In this document: in pieces, positions 13,101-26,300 of the stretch
How positions within the stretch are numbered: the stretch's first letter is position 1
Layout of the letters: each line of letters opens with the position of its first letter
Source: Temnopleurus reevesii
Lineage: Eukaryota > Echinodermata > Echinoidea > Temnopleuroida > Temnopleuridae
Reading direction: 5' to 3'
DNA length: 64,000 nt
Assembly (NCBI GenBank): GCA_036244855.1
Contig: BQKZ01000129.1
Span: 28,075 to 92,074, forward strand
Program-made: the position numbers and the translations under genes
The notes under the pieces: model-generated
What the model saw: only the letters and a program-made list of their open reading frames with translations
Database searches by the model: none
Told to the model about the DNA's origin: nothing

Positions 13101-16100
13101 GAACGCATTTCATCTTTCATACAATTTTTTGTTTTAGCAGATGATAAATGTTATTGGTTATCCTATTCTAAAAATACATTCCTCAGGAAAGTAAAGAATT
13201 CCTTAAATTTAAATATGGATTTGATTTTTTTGTTTGTAATTACTCATGGAATGTGTGTTTACTTTTCATTTTGCCTTCACCCTCCCCATCCTCATTTAAT
13301 TTCCATTCCTTCCGCCTGAACCTCCCGGCATGCCTCCACGTTGTGACGCTGTCCTCCCCAATGGATCGGTCCACTCACAGCCCGTCAAGTCTGCCGTGCA
13401 ACCATTGCTATCGCTTATATCCCTCCAAGTAACAGATTCCAGTAGTCAGGCACAGGTAATCTGATACAATCAAATCAGAAATTAAAATAACTCAGATTCT
13501 GCTTCAATAAAATACCCTAATGATTGTATTCTTTTTAGGCAAGAGAGTTGGAATAATGGAACAGAGTTAATCAGTTGTCTCACAATGTGCAAACGTAGAA
13601 CGTTAGTAGAATGACCTTTTGGCTGCTGTATGCTGCTAGCCTTCATCACACTCCTATGACGCGAGGAGCAATAGGGCCCTCCCGATCACTCCACTCAGCG
13701 CACCCCCTGCCGCCGCCATGGCAGGGGACAATGGCGTGTCCGCTGATTGGCCAATGGCAACAACCAATCATGGCGCTAGGAACAATAATGTGCACCCGAT
13801 CGCTCTAGGCCGCTCCTGTGTCAAAATGAGGCGCGTGCTGCCTGGTCTATCTTCATTATAGTCTGATGAAGACTAGAAGTATACAGCAGCCGAAACGTCA
13901 TTCTACTAACGTTCTACATTTGCACATCATGAGACCGATTAACTCTCTCCAATTATTCTTCACCACGATGTATCTCTTTCAAACCAGAGTTGGAATAATT
14001 ATAAAGAATTGACTGCATGATGTATCGAAATGTGCAAACACCCAATGCATTGTTAATAATAATAATAATGAAACACTTTTATATAGCGCATAACACAATC
14101 ATGCGAAAGTCTCTAAGCGCTTAAAAAAACATAGAAAAAGAGAAAGAAGTCAGAGGAACTGGGATTATCAGTAGATTAGTTGTTTTTAAAGAGATTTGGT
14201 TTCAAGTTTCTTCTGAATTTTTCATATGGTGTAATATTTGCGAGGTAGTTTGGGAGGCTATTCCATGAGATTGTTATGCTCGTTTTATCATTTTCAATAG
14301 TAATACCAAGAACATTTAAATAGGAGGGAGAGTTAAGCATTTTTCGTGAGGGCACAATCCGATTTCTGGTCCCTCAGTGACACAAATATACCACCATAAT
14401 TTGCATGGAATTGTTGTGGAAAAATTTAACGTTGATTTCTTAATATTCTGTGCCAAAATGCTATTTGATGAAAAATATAAGCTGATTAAGCACTTAGTAC
14501 TGTTTCCGGGACAATCAATCCATATCAGAACAAAAGGCCATTCAATTGAATTAATTTTGCGACCACCATGCCAAAGCGTGTTTGCACAAAAGCGAACTCC
14601 AAGCTGGATGAGTTAATGGTCATTCTCTTGATGGTATTATGATCAAGCATGCCAAATCTAGGGTATAAAGCCATAATTTCATTCCGCCACCTTCATAAAA
14701 ACACATAAAAACACATATTTTATTTTTTGTTAATTAAGCAGTTACAAGAACGAATATACTTTCCGTTGGTAAAATGAAATATAATCGCATGTACCTTACT
14801 CTTATGAATATAAAATGTGATTCTGTGATTTAGAATAAAACCCTTTCCTCTTTCTTGTCACTCTGTGCTTTGTCAGCTACAGACGATTTTATCCCTGCGG
14901 CGAAACCCAAAGTATGAGTTCCCTCTCCACATTTAAACTATTGTTTTTATTTGTTTTCCTTTATCAAACACTTGCATGATTTGATGATCAATTTGTTTTA
15001 TTTCTCATTTTATAACAAATATGTACATGTGCCTTTTACTTTTATATACAGTGTGCTATCTACAATTTTTCCTTATGTCACCTGCCTAATGCCGTGTAGA
15101 ACTTAGCTTAATTGACTTTACAAAGTTGTAAAGCTGATGCACTGTGTTTGTTAATTTCATTATTAAAGCTCTATTGTTGCATTGATATAAATAATTTTAT
15201 GTTTAAATCAAAGATTTGTATTGAAAGAATGTTCAATATTGTATTATTTGTAGACAACGGAGCCAGTAGAGGCTTTTGCACACCATCTCCATTTTCAGCT
15301 GGTGAACTTTGGAATCAATACTGGTGAAGCAGCCGAGGCATTCTTTGCTCTCTACGATGCCAAAAATGGCACTTTTATAACGTAAGTATTACAGATCAAT
15401 TAGTATAATCATACACAGAATAGTAGTTTTATCTGTCACTCTGTAAGTTGTTGTACATGTACATATGTATGTCAACATTTTTTTCATTTTTATGCCTCCG
15501 CCACCGTAAGGTGGTGCCGGAGGCATTATGTTTTCGGGTTGTCCGTGCGTCCGTGCGTGCGTCCGTACGTCCGTCCGGACCTTGTTACCGCGATAAGTTC
15601 AGAACTGCTGGACGGATTTTGACCAAACTTGGCTCAAGTATGTATAACCATGTGAGGATGAACTGAGAAGATTTTGGGTTCAGTGGGGCAAAGGTCAAAG
15701 GTCACAGGGCCAAAAAACCTGTACAAAATCACCAAAAATAGATTGTTACCGCAATAAGTTCAGACTCAAGTATGTATAAACATAGGAGGATGAACTGATT
15801 AGATTTTGGGTACAGTGGGTCAAAGGTCAAAGGTCACATGGTCAAAAAACTTGTAAAATAATCACCCAAAATGACTTGTTACCGCAATAAGTTCAGAACT
15901 TGTGTACAGATTTTGACCAAACTTGGCTCAAGTATGTATAAGCATGTGAGGAAGAACTGATGAGATTTTGGGTTCATGGGGTCAAAGGTGGCAGTGCCCA
16001 AAATTTGTAAAATGTATTTGATTTCTAATGGCATGGAACAAGCCGTACATAGCTTTTGATTACGTGATGGCGGAGGCATAAATTTTGACCGTTGGCGGAG

Positions 16101-19100
16101 GCATAAATTTTGACCGTGCGCGGTCGAGGATTCATCTAGTTTCCATTTTTTGTAGGATAGGTGATAAGTGATGCTGTGAAAAAATGTTAATTACAACATT
16201 CTCATGGCATGTTATATGGACAGACAAGTACAAGGATTTGAAGAAAGTACATTTAATTCAGGGTTTCTGATCTACCTAATTCATGGAATGGTAAATTAGT
16301 TCAATTCAATTCCATTTAGGTTTATTTAATTGAATTGAATTTAACAATCCATAAATCTGGTTCATATATAACCCCAAAGTAAACATGCCTTCCTCTTGAA
16401 AAGCAATAACTAGAAATATGGCACATGAAAACGGCCATGTTTTTATCCGGATTATCGCTTACATGGCAAAGATCGTAAGGATTTCAAGTAACTTATTAAC
16501 ATCTGGAAGAGTCACTGACCTTTTTCTTCAGTGATGCACTTTTGTATCTGATGAGTATTCTATTATTTCAATTCTGTTCCTTCTGTTGAGCAACATTAAT
16601 CATTGTATATTTTTCCCATTTTTTTAGAGAGCGGTATCTTGCCAAGTTCAACAAACAGGGTGCGCCATTGAATGTAGAGAAGATAGGCAACCTTGTCACC
16701 ATATTCACAGTAAGTCAGCGTACCAGGTGAATTAGGCCAAAAACGTTGTTTGCTTGAGAACTGCTACCCACTAACCCTCTGAAATTCGTCCGACCTGGAT
16801 TTTTTGTAATAAAAAAAAAGAAATTCTTATTTTTTTAATCATCATTCAAATTCACATTGGATCATAGATAAGCCTGTGGGTTACAAAGTTAAAATTCTTG
16901 ATAAACAAGTGAAATACAACCGAAAAGTCTTTTCCAGAAGGTATGTGGCTTTTCGCTATATTTTAAGACTCGATTTTTTTTACATGAAATGTTTTCCAAA
17001 AATGAACAAATGTTATTAGTTTTTTTGTTTTACAACAGATCGACACTATTTAAAAAAGTTCATTCTTGGGCAATGAAATTAGTTTTTGCCTTATGGAAGA
17101 GTTTCATTATGATAGTGAAAATTCAAAGTGTGAAAGTTATAAAGTGTAAAAAAAAATCTAAAAGTCATTGCCTGTGATAATTACGATCTTTAGACTCTCT
17201 ATTAAATGGGCAACTCAAAGTTTTTGCATAAGAATTCAAAGCTTTCATTACAAGTGAATGGATGAAAGTATGGTCATTATTGACATGTTTCTTTCACTTT
17301 TGTTCACCTGTTCCTTTAATTTCATTTTTATTTTACCTCATTCATATTTCGTAATTGTTGGCATCTCTGCTTTGTGCATTAGATACGAAGAACAAAGATT
17401 TATAGCAGGATCTCTATGGTGTAGTCAGATGAGATAGGCCAGGAATATAGAAAGAAGACATAAATTTATCAAAATTGAAAATACTTATTTTGATGTATGA
17501 TTGTTCTTTAGTGTTGCATAACATTTGACTCGTTTTGTGCTTTTTCGCCTTTAGGATATGAGCAACAAAGATTTGGAGCGGGATCTCTATCTTACATGTC
17601 ATATCATACGCTGTGGTCAGATGAGACCGACCAGGAATGTGAGAACTCCTGTCGCCGGCAACAACTTCAGAAGACCTTATGGATATGGAGGTACCCATTC
17701 ATTATAGACTTCTTCTTCCTTTTCTTCTTTTTCTTCTTCTTCTTCATCGTCTCCTTCTTCTTCTTCTTCTTCTTCTTCTTCTCCTTCTTCTCCTTCTTGT
17801 TCTCCTTCTCCTTCTTGTTCTTCTCCTTCTTCTTCTTTTCCTTCTTCTTCTTCTTCTTCTTCTTCTTCTTTTCCTTCTTCTTCTTCTTCTTCTTCTTCTT
17901 CTCCTTCTTCTTCTCCTTCTTATTCTTCTTCTTCTTCTTCTTCTTCCTCTCATTTTTCTTTGTATTATTATTATCCTCCTCCTTCTCTTCTATTTCCTCT
18001 TCTTCAATCTGTGATTGGTTTTGGAAGCGGTATGCATAGGGGTTCTTAATCTCGCCTTTCAACTAGATGGTGTGCGGTTTGAATCCCACCCACGGCATTC
18101 ATTTCCTTCAGCAAGGATTTCACCCTCATTGTGCTGCATTTGACCCAGGTGTGTTTTGGGACCAGCATTGAGTGCCCTAATTGAAGCACCCTGCTAGAAT
18201 ACTTCCCAGGAAGTGGTAAATGTGCTTACAGTGTATGTTTGCATGTCCAAATCTAATCAAACGTAGTAATAATATCTCTAAGTTATAGCAGGACCTGTTA
18301 GGAGAACAGTTTGTAAGACGGAAGCAGATACCTTTGGTAAATAAGACGCATTATTATTTGTTATTATTATGAGCTGCTATTTTTTTTGTCGGTGGGTAGG
18401 CTATCTGTATGGTAGCAGTTGCTTTCGTTAACTCTAGCGACAACTCACCAGCTACTCTCCCCCTGACTTCCGGTAGTGGTGATTAATTGATTTTGATTAA
18501 CTAAAAAAGGTTCCTCTGGGGTTAGGGGCAAAATCCTGTTTTTTACCTAATGGAATACTTTTATTTGCCTGGAAAAAGTTGACATCCCTGCTAAGATTGT
18601 TTTGCTATTTAGGGGAATTGATACCTACCTTTTCTAGCATGCACCAAAATATATATCATATATCCAAAAATGTTAAGAAGCTGTATGCAATGTTTATTTA
18701 GGTGTTGACATACTTTGAATTTGAATTGTAAAGAAAACGATATTTGTCTTTCGTAATATGTAATAGGGCCAGACATTGATAGTATTGCGAGATAGTTAGT
18801 ATTGAAAGGAATTGAATTTTGAATTTGAATTTGTTTTATCCCAAGGTATAATCATCTGCTGCGTGTTGATAAATAATGGTACTTGATGTATTTTCCTTTT
18901 TGCGTGTTGTTCAGTCATATTGGGCATGTTAGCTTTCATTAACTGTATTTTTCTTTCATTTTCTACTCAGTTTTGAAGGTCACACACATCCTAAAGATGG
19001 CTGAGGGTGATGGTAGAGAAGGGAAAGAAGAAGTCATGAAGATATTGTAAGTATATGTATATAACACACCCAAGATAAACAACAGTGATACATGGGATTT

Positions 19101-22100
19101 TGATTATTTGCTTGCTTTTGATTTAGGAACATGGCTTACTATTCAAAGAGAAATTTCAGTAATTCTTTGGTTGAAAAGCTTTTGTGAAATAAAACATTTT
19201 ACCCCATAACCCTGAATTAGCTAGGAATTTTATGGTCCCCTATAACCCCTGGGTTCATTACCCTCCACCTTCAGATCTCAGCTGTTGTTCGCATGATTGC
19301 CGCAAAAATTTGCGTGTGAGTTGCCGTCAATCAAATTGATCAAATTGGCAGTCTCACTTGTAAAATAGGGAGATGTCTCTTAGAAATAACATCTCTCAGA
19401 GCATTGTTCAGTTATGCTGGAGATCTCAGTATGGTACTCTAGGGTCACTCAAAATACTGGATTTATGAAAGATGGATAGTGCTAAATCAAGGTAAACCTA
19501 ATTTCATGAGTATTGGAAAGTGAAAAAATGTTTGAATAAAGACATCATGAATTCAGACAGTTTTCTTGATGCTGGGCCTTAAAATAGTCATGCATATTTC
19601 TGCAAGTAATTCTAGATTTATACATTTTTTCAATGGAATTTAATACAATGAGAATACAGACTGATGATAATGATATTAGTCAATAGTTTTCAATGTTTTT
19701 ATACTTGAATTCAATTCTTCTTATTGCATATACGCAACTGTCTTCCCAGGATGCATTATGCGGTAAAAAAAAAAACGAGCCCGTTTAGGCATGCTCACTT
19801 CCATCATATTGTGTTGGCTGTTCTGAAAGGAATGAAATAAAAATAAACAACAACATTTATTTCATATGACTTGTGCTTTTGCAGTCAGTTAGAGCCATTA
19901 TATTTGTTATGACTTGGAATAAAGTGAAAATTCTATTTTTATAAAATCAAATTAAATCATTGTTAATAGAGAAACATAGCTAGCTCAGCAACACAAAAAG
20001 AAACACAATTGGAAATGACATTGGAAATCAATTTGCTATCAGACATCAATACTTTGTGCCGTAACCACCAGGAATTTATCATACCAAGACGATGGCCCAA
20101 TTTAGAGGTCCTGTATTTCATTGTTGCAGGCTCTTAAGTATACCTCTTATTTTCTGTATTTCAGTGTGAACCCCAATGAAGAGAAAGACTTTGCATCACT
20201 TCATGATCATATCATCAGGAATACAACAAGAAAGGGTACAAACGCTGCTGGAAATATCGGTAAGTGGTAGTCCATTTAAACTACATGTTTCATTCAAGTA
20301 GTAAGCAATAGAACCATCAACTTCCTAATTGAAAGTTAAGAGTTAAAACCACTACACCAAGGTGCTTCCAGCTAAAATCAGCTAGAAATCATTAAAAGGC
20401 TGCCATTGCCATAGAGTAATCGATGATGGTTCTCCCATACAGCCAGGTGCCAGAAATATCCATGTAGTCCCAACATAAAGTCAATGGGAATTACAGAATT
20501 CAGTACTCAACTGGTTAGATAAGTTATCAAACTAATATCAGCATTTAGAATGTGTTTTTTTTTTATAGAGTTTTGTCATATTTATTTGATGTATGTTGTA
20601 AGAAAGGCCCAGATTGCGTCCATAGGTTTCAATATTTCGTTGGCTTCTTGGGACCTTAGGTAGCCCCAGAACCTAAGTCATGAATGTGAGTTTGCATTTC
20701 AAGCTTGGTGTTTCACTGACTTTCCTTGCTTTAGAGTGATACCCGACACTCAATTTAGAATATTAGGCACATCCCTGCCATTGAGTTGTTGATGTTACAC
20801 AGAAGTCTTCATAGCAATTTGCCAAACATTTGTGATTTTATGATGACATCACTGTCTCTCTTTTACAATGTTTTTTTTTGTTACAGGTATCACTGTCAAG
20901 TTACTGATGTTACATGGTCATCTGGATAGCCTGAAGAAAGAGAAACATCTTCTATTCAACAAAGGTCACAGCGTCACTCACAAGCTTGGCTTCAGTGACA
21001 TCATCATGCCAGGTAGGTGCTATGTTCATATCAAGATAAAGTTTTAACATCAAACAATATCTCATGATACTGTCAATATTGATTGACTTATATTTGTACA
21101 CAAAATCAATTTTTTTTTAATTTCTTGCTTCGACATGCTAATTATGTTGCATAATTTCAGAATTTTTGTTGCAAATTAAGTCTCAAGAGATGTGCAAGAA
21201 TTGAATGAAAACGGTCAATGGCTATTTGCATAAAATAAATATTCCACAAAATGCCAACAAGAGGGGTATATTAAGGCCCCTGGTAGCGAAGGTCAAAGGT
21301 AGCAAAAGCATTTTGAGTTGGAAACGAGTTTGAAGAAGTGCTCATACACTGTAATATCATGACCAACTTCTATAGTCTATGTATTAAAGATTGAGCTGCA
21401 CCTAGCTGCCCCCATTTAAAAAAAATGGTCTGTGATACACCATTATGATGATTATCCTGCTACAGCGTGTGCCCACTCAAGCATGACAGATTTTCTCTAT
21501 TTAATTAAATCCCTGTTTGTTGAAAGTTCATATTGAATTAATGACATTTTTTAGTACAATAGGTTTTTTTTTTAATGACATCAAACAAAAAAAGGTTGAG
21601 TATGCTAAGTGGATTAATTAATGACAAGCAAAAGTATGGATAGATCAAATGACTTCTCGAAAGTGATTAACACTCTTATTATATTGTTAGACGAGGACTT
21701 GGCATTTCAAAGAGAAATCTAGCCTCAATTATCAATGATTAGATGAAAGTGGAGATGATGAAAGTAACGATTATTAGATTGGATGGTGATAGCGTAACAG
21801 AAATTTGACAAATTATATCGTTAAAGGAAAAAAAAAAGATTACTACCACCTATTGTATATTAATTGATGTGTATTGTATATTAATTAATGTACTCTCAGT
21901 GAATGCAGAAAATACCATGATCAAACTGCAAAAATCTGAGCAATCGGACGATCCATTCAAATTTTATAAATTTTCAAATTTCTGATATACACCCCTGATG
22001 GGCTCTTTGTGTGGGCAACCTACAGGTACAGAAATGGAGATCTCTCCATTCACTTTGTATAAAGAATTTTTCATTTTCCTCGTATTATAGAAAAGTATAC

Positions 22101-23294
22101 AAAATTCTACTTTGTTGTTCAAGTATAGTATGGACATATCAACTCTGCAAGCATTCCAGAAAGAATTTTAATTTTCACTGTTGTTTGTTAGTATTTAAAA
22201 AAAATATTCAATTGATGTTTTTTTTAACTTGTTATTTTCTGTGTTATATTATGTTTGTTTATTTCTATGTTATGTAAACTATGTTGAGTATATTTGGATT
22301 AATAAAAAATGAATTACAAAAAAAAAAAAAGAAGAAAAGAATGGTGGTGATGCCTCAATTGAAAATGACATTGATCCATTTTTAACAAATCCGTGTACAA
22401 AGTCAGTGAGGAGTTCTCCATGTATGATATCACATATTTAAAAAAACCCAAGATATAATAAGCTAACAGTCGAGAATTGCATGATGTATTCTATTCTATA
22501 TGTAAAAGCATTGTTGGAATTTTTTAAAAATTGGAATATTCATAATCTTCATCTTTATTGTACAATTCAATTCTAGCTTGTTGATCTGTTCGTTTAATTG
22601 TTTTACATCTTTGCAATATATATGGAGACGTTGCTGTGTAGTGGTTCTGTTTCTCACCTTTCAACCCAAGGCTTGTAAGTTCAAATCCCACCCATGATGT
22701 TAATTTCCTTAATTTGTCCACACTTTCCTGCACTCAACCCAGGTGAGGTGAATAGGAAGAAATTCCTTGAATGCAGTGAGTGCTAAATGGTAGTGATGGT
22801 ATAGCCGGGTAATAATACACACAGTGCTTTGAAACACTTTATATATCAAGCACTGTATACATATTGTGTAAAATCATTATTATTATTATTTACGTGGGGC
22901 AGACCCAGTTTTTAAAGCTTCTTTCAAAAACTTTAGATTCTGAAAAAAATTAATTTTGTTTTTCCCCTCTGTCCCTAGGTGATCTGAGAAACGACCTCTT
23001 CATCGAGATAGAAAAGGGTGAATTCTGTGAGAAGAATGCAGGGCGTAACATTGAAATCACAATGTGTACTATAGATGAGAAGTGGAAGAAGATTGTGAGT
23101 AACTCTATGTCCTATATAACCCCCTCCTTCCTCCTCATTCATAAGGGAGGGGCATACTCATACGACTTTACTTTAAAAAAAAAAAAGAGATGAATATTTA
23201 GCCAAAAATTCCTATAGAAATTTTCCTGGGAAACTCTGGATAGGGGGTATTTTATATTTCATCAGGAAAATATAGACCTCATTGTAACTTTCCT

Positions 23295-23332
<38 letters not shown>

Positions 23333-26300
23333 GCCTTGTAATAACCAGGTATAGGGGTGTGGCAGGCCCTATATCATAGCATATGATAAAATGAAATAAC
23401 AATGATCTAGAGTTTTGACCCATTTCCAAGAGTTCCAACATTTTCAAACCTGAAGGAAGGTCATACCAAAAACTTGACGAATTGTACCTTCATGTGTTGC
23501 ATGTCTGTTAGCCACTTGGTTTGAAACGGGGTCATGAGGGATTCAAGATTTATTTATCACCAACACAAAGATGGCAGTAATATAGATATAAAAAGTATTG
23601 AAATCAAATATTAGGCTTAATTGAATACTTATACAGTGTAGTATCTACAAATGTAGAGTAATACGCAAAGAGCACGAGTAGTAGATTTATGTTTATTGGT
23701 TATTTTTTAATATTAGGGGATTTTACGGGATGTTATTGTTACAGACCTTAACTTTTACTTTATTCATTGCAGGATGAGAGTTTCAAGTTTGCTCTCTGCA
23801 TAGTTTAATTTGATGTCTTAGTATTGAGACCGTGTTTGGTGTGCCCGGGCCTTTAGTAAAGTAATTTTCCCAAATATACAATTGTTTACGCAGAAAATTC
23901 TTTTGTTGGTTTTATAGATTTGCATTGCTTTCGCCATCAAAATATCTTTTCAGGAAGATGGCATACACATTAGCATTATGCCCATCCATCCTAATATACA
24001 ATACATGTATTGTATATTGGCTATTATAACCCATTATCCAGAAACAAGCCTTTACCTGAATTGATCCAAGGAAATTGAGCTGCATGTTTCACTGAATCTA
24101 CGTGCAAACAGGGCTTAAAAGATCCAGTATAAACTGATTAAATTCTATTGTTTTTGTTCATTAGCCGTGCATATGCCTTGTAGACGATGAAGACCCAGAA
24201 ACAGAGTACCGATCGGTGGTGTACCTCCGTAACCAATCCCCACGCTGGAACGAACTGGTCAGGCTCAACGTGCCGATGGACAGATTTAAAGACACTCACA
24301 TCCGCTTTGAGTTCAGGCACTGCTCTCAGAGAGACAGTAGGTTTAACTTTACATATGATAGGCTTTACACAGAGATGTGCACTACTCTACAAATGACTGT
24401 CGACCCCTCCTCAGGTGCTGATTTAGCATTATAGGGGTTATCATCGAGTGCAGGAAATGGTCACCAGTTATGCGTAGAGTTGTGCATAGTTCTACTTAAA
24501 GCTATGAACACACAGGGCCGATGTTCAAGCTGTAAAAAAGTGTTTTGCTCTGCTTAAAGAGATGGACAAAATGGCTGATTTTAGAAGCTGTTCGGCACCC
24601 ATGTTATTTTGGACATAAAATGTTGGCTGTTTTGGAGGAAATGATGAAAAAAATTATTTTACAGAAGTACTGGAATATGCATGATGATTGAAATTACAAT
24701 GTTAGTCACCAAACAGCTTGAACAAATATTTTCTAATCAGAGATAACATAACAATAACAATTTCATGAGAAAATATATAGTTCTGCTCTTTAGTGATTCA
24801 TAAATTCCATGTAGCTGAAATGCAAACATTTAAAAGTATACATTATGATAGAAATTATAATGTGAATCACCAAACAGTTATTTTCTAATAAGAGATAGCA
24901 CGATAACATTAGACAATATTTGGTTCTGTTATTTCATTCATCCGTTTGACGATTTACATTTTAATTTCTATCTTCATGCATATTGTTTGATGTCGGCATC
25001 TCTAATGTACATACATAGCTGTTGCAGCATGCAAAGTTTCCACACATCTTCTTCCATATGTGAACTAAGATCAGAAGATAGTTATGTAGGTATTATAGCA
25101 ATGATAAACCATACCTAAATCTATGTGACACAAATTCTTTAAGTGTCACTTAAACAGTTAAAATTGGCAGGCAGAATGCTGCTAAGCTTGTGGTTAACAT
25201 TTCCTGCTCAGTTTCATTCTAATTGTAATTTTTTTAAATTAAATCATCGGGATAGAATTGGGGAAAGAAGCCTCGTAGTATACTTGAGGTATAATTCAGT
25301 TTCAGTTTCAACCAAGTTATTGGTTTGAGTACTGGTTTGCTTTGTGATACATTGCTTGGGGGGGGGGTGTTTCAACAAGATTACAAAAAACTTGAAAGTA
25401 GACTGGTATCAGTTATTATGCTCCATCATTGATAATTATCTTACGAGTATTTAGCACAAGAATTGATATAAGTCGTTGGTAAAGTCGTTCTTGAAATCTT
25501 TCATATCGTGGTTAAGTTATTAGGCAGACTGTAAATATCAAAAATGGAGAAAGAAAATAAGAATAGAATGCAAATGAGGGAAATATTTGAAATAAGTGAA
25601 CCAAAAACATTAATAACAATATGGCCTTTTTCCCTTTCTCTCCTGAAAATTTAAACTCTTTAACCCTAAAAGGCCCAGGGGGGGCGGATTCCGCCCCCCC
25701 CTCAACATTTTTTCAAATATCTCCCACACGCGCCAAAATTTTTTTGCGACACGTCATGACTTTTTTCTTTCAAGTATCGCGCAACTTTTGAGACCAAATT
25801 CGCCGCGCCCGTGCATACCGTTTTCGTGCCACGTCCATTTGAAAAAAATTTGTCAACCCCAAAATTCCTCAAAAACGTGATTTTGTGTACAAAGTCAATG
25901 CAAATTGTGTTTTCACTCAAATATCATAAAAACTTGAATATTTTTACTTNNNNNNNNNNNNNNNNNNNNNNNNNNNNNNNNNNNNNNNNNNNNNNNNNNN
26001 NNNNNNNNNNNNNNNNNNNNNNNNNNNNNNNNNNNNNNNNNNNNNNNNNNNNNNNNNNNNNNNNNNNNNNNNNNNNNNNNNNNNNNNNNNNNNNNNNNNN
26101 NNNNNNNNNNNNNNNNNNNNNNNNNNNNNNNNNNNNNNNNNNNNNNNNNNNNNNNNNNNNNNNNNNNNNNNNNNNNNNNNNNNNNNNNNNNNNNNNNNNN
26201 NNNNNNNNNNNNNNNNNNNNNNNNNNNNNNNNNNNNNNNNNNNNNNNNNNNNNNNNNNNNNNNNNNNNNNNNNNNNNNNNNNNNNNNNNNNNNNNNNNNN

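Noticed and set aside
13318..13380. EPPGMPPRCDAVLPNGS as a coding exon
   Set aside because: There is no AG acceptor between the upstream stop at 13297 and this stretch; only the part after 13380 could be spliced in.
17596..18062. Long Phe/Leu, Lys/Glu and Arg-rich open frames on both strands
   Set aside because: They translate the (TTC)n tract; only the first ~95 bases on the plus strand overlap real exon 6, and in a different frame.
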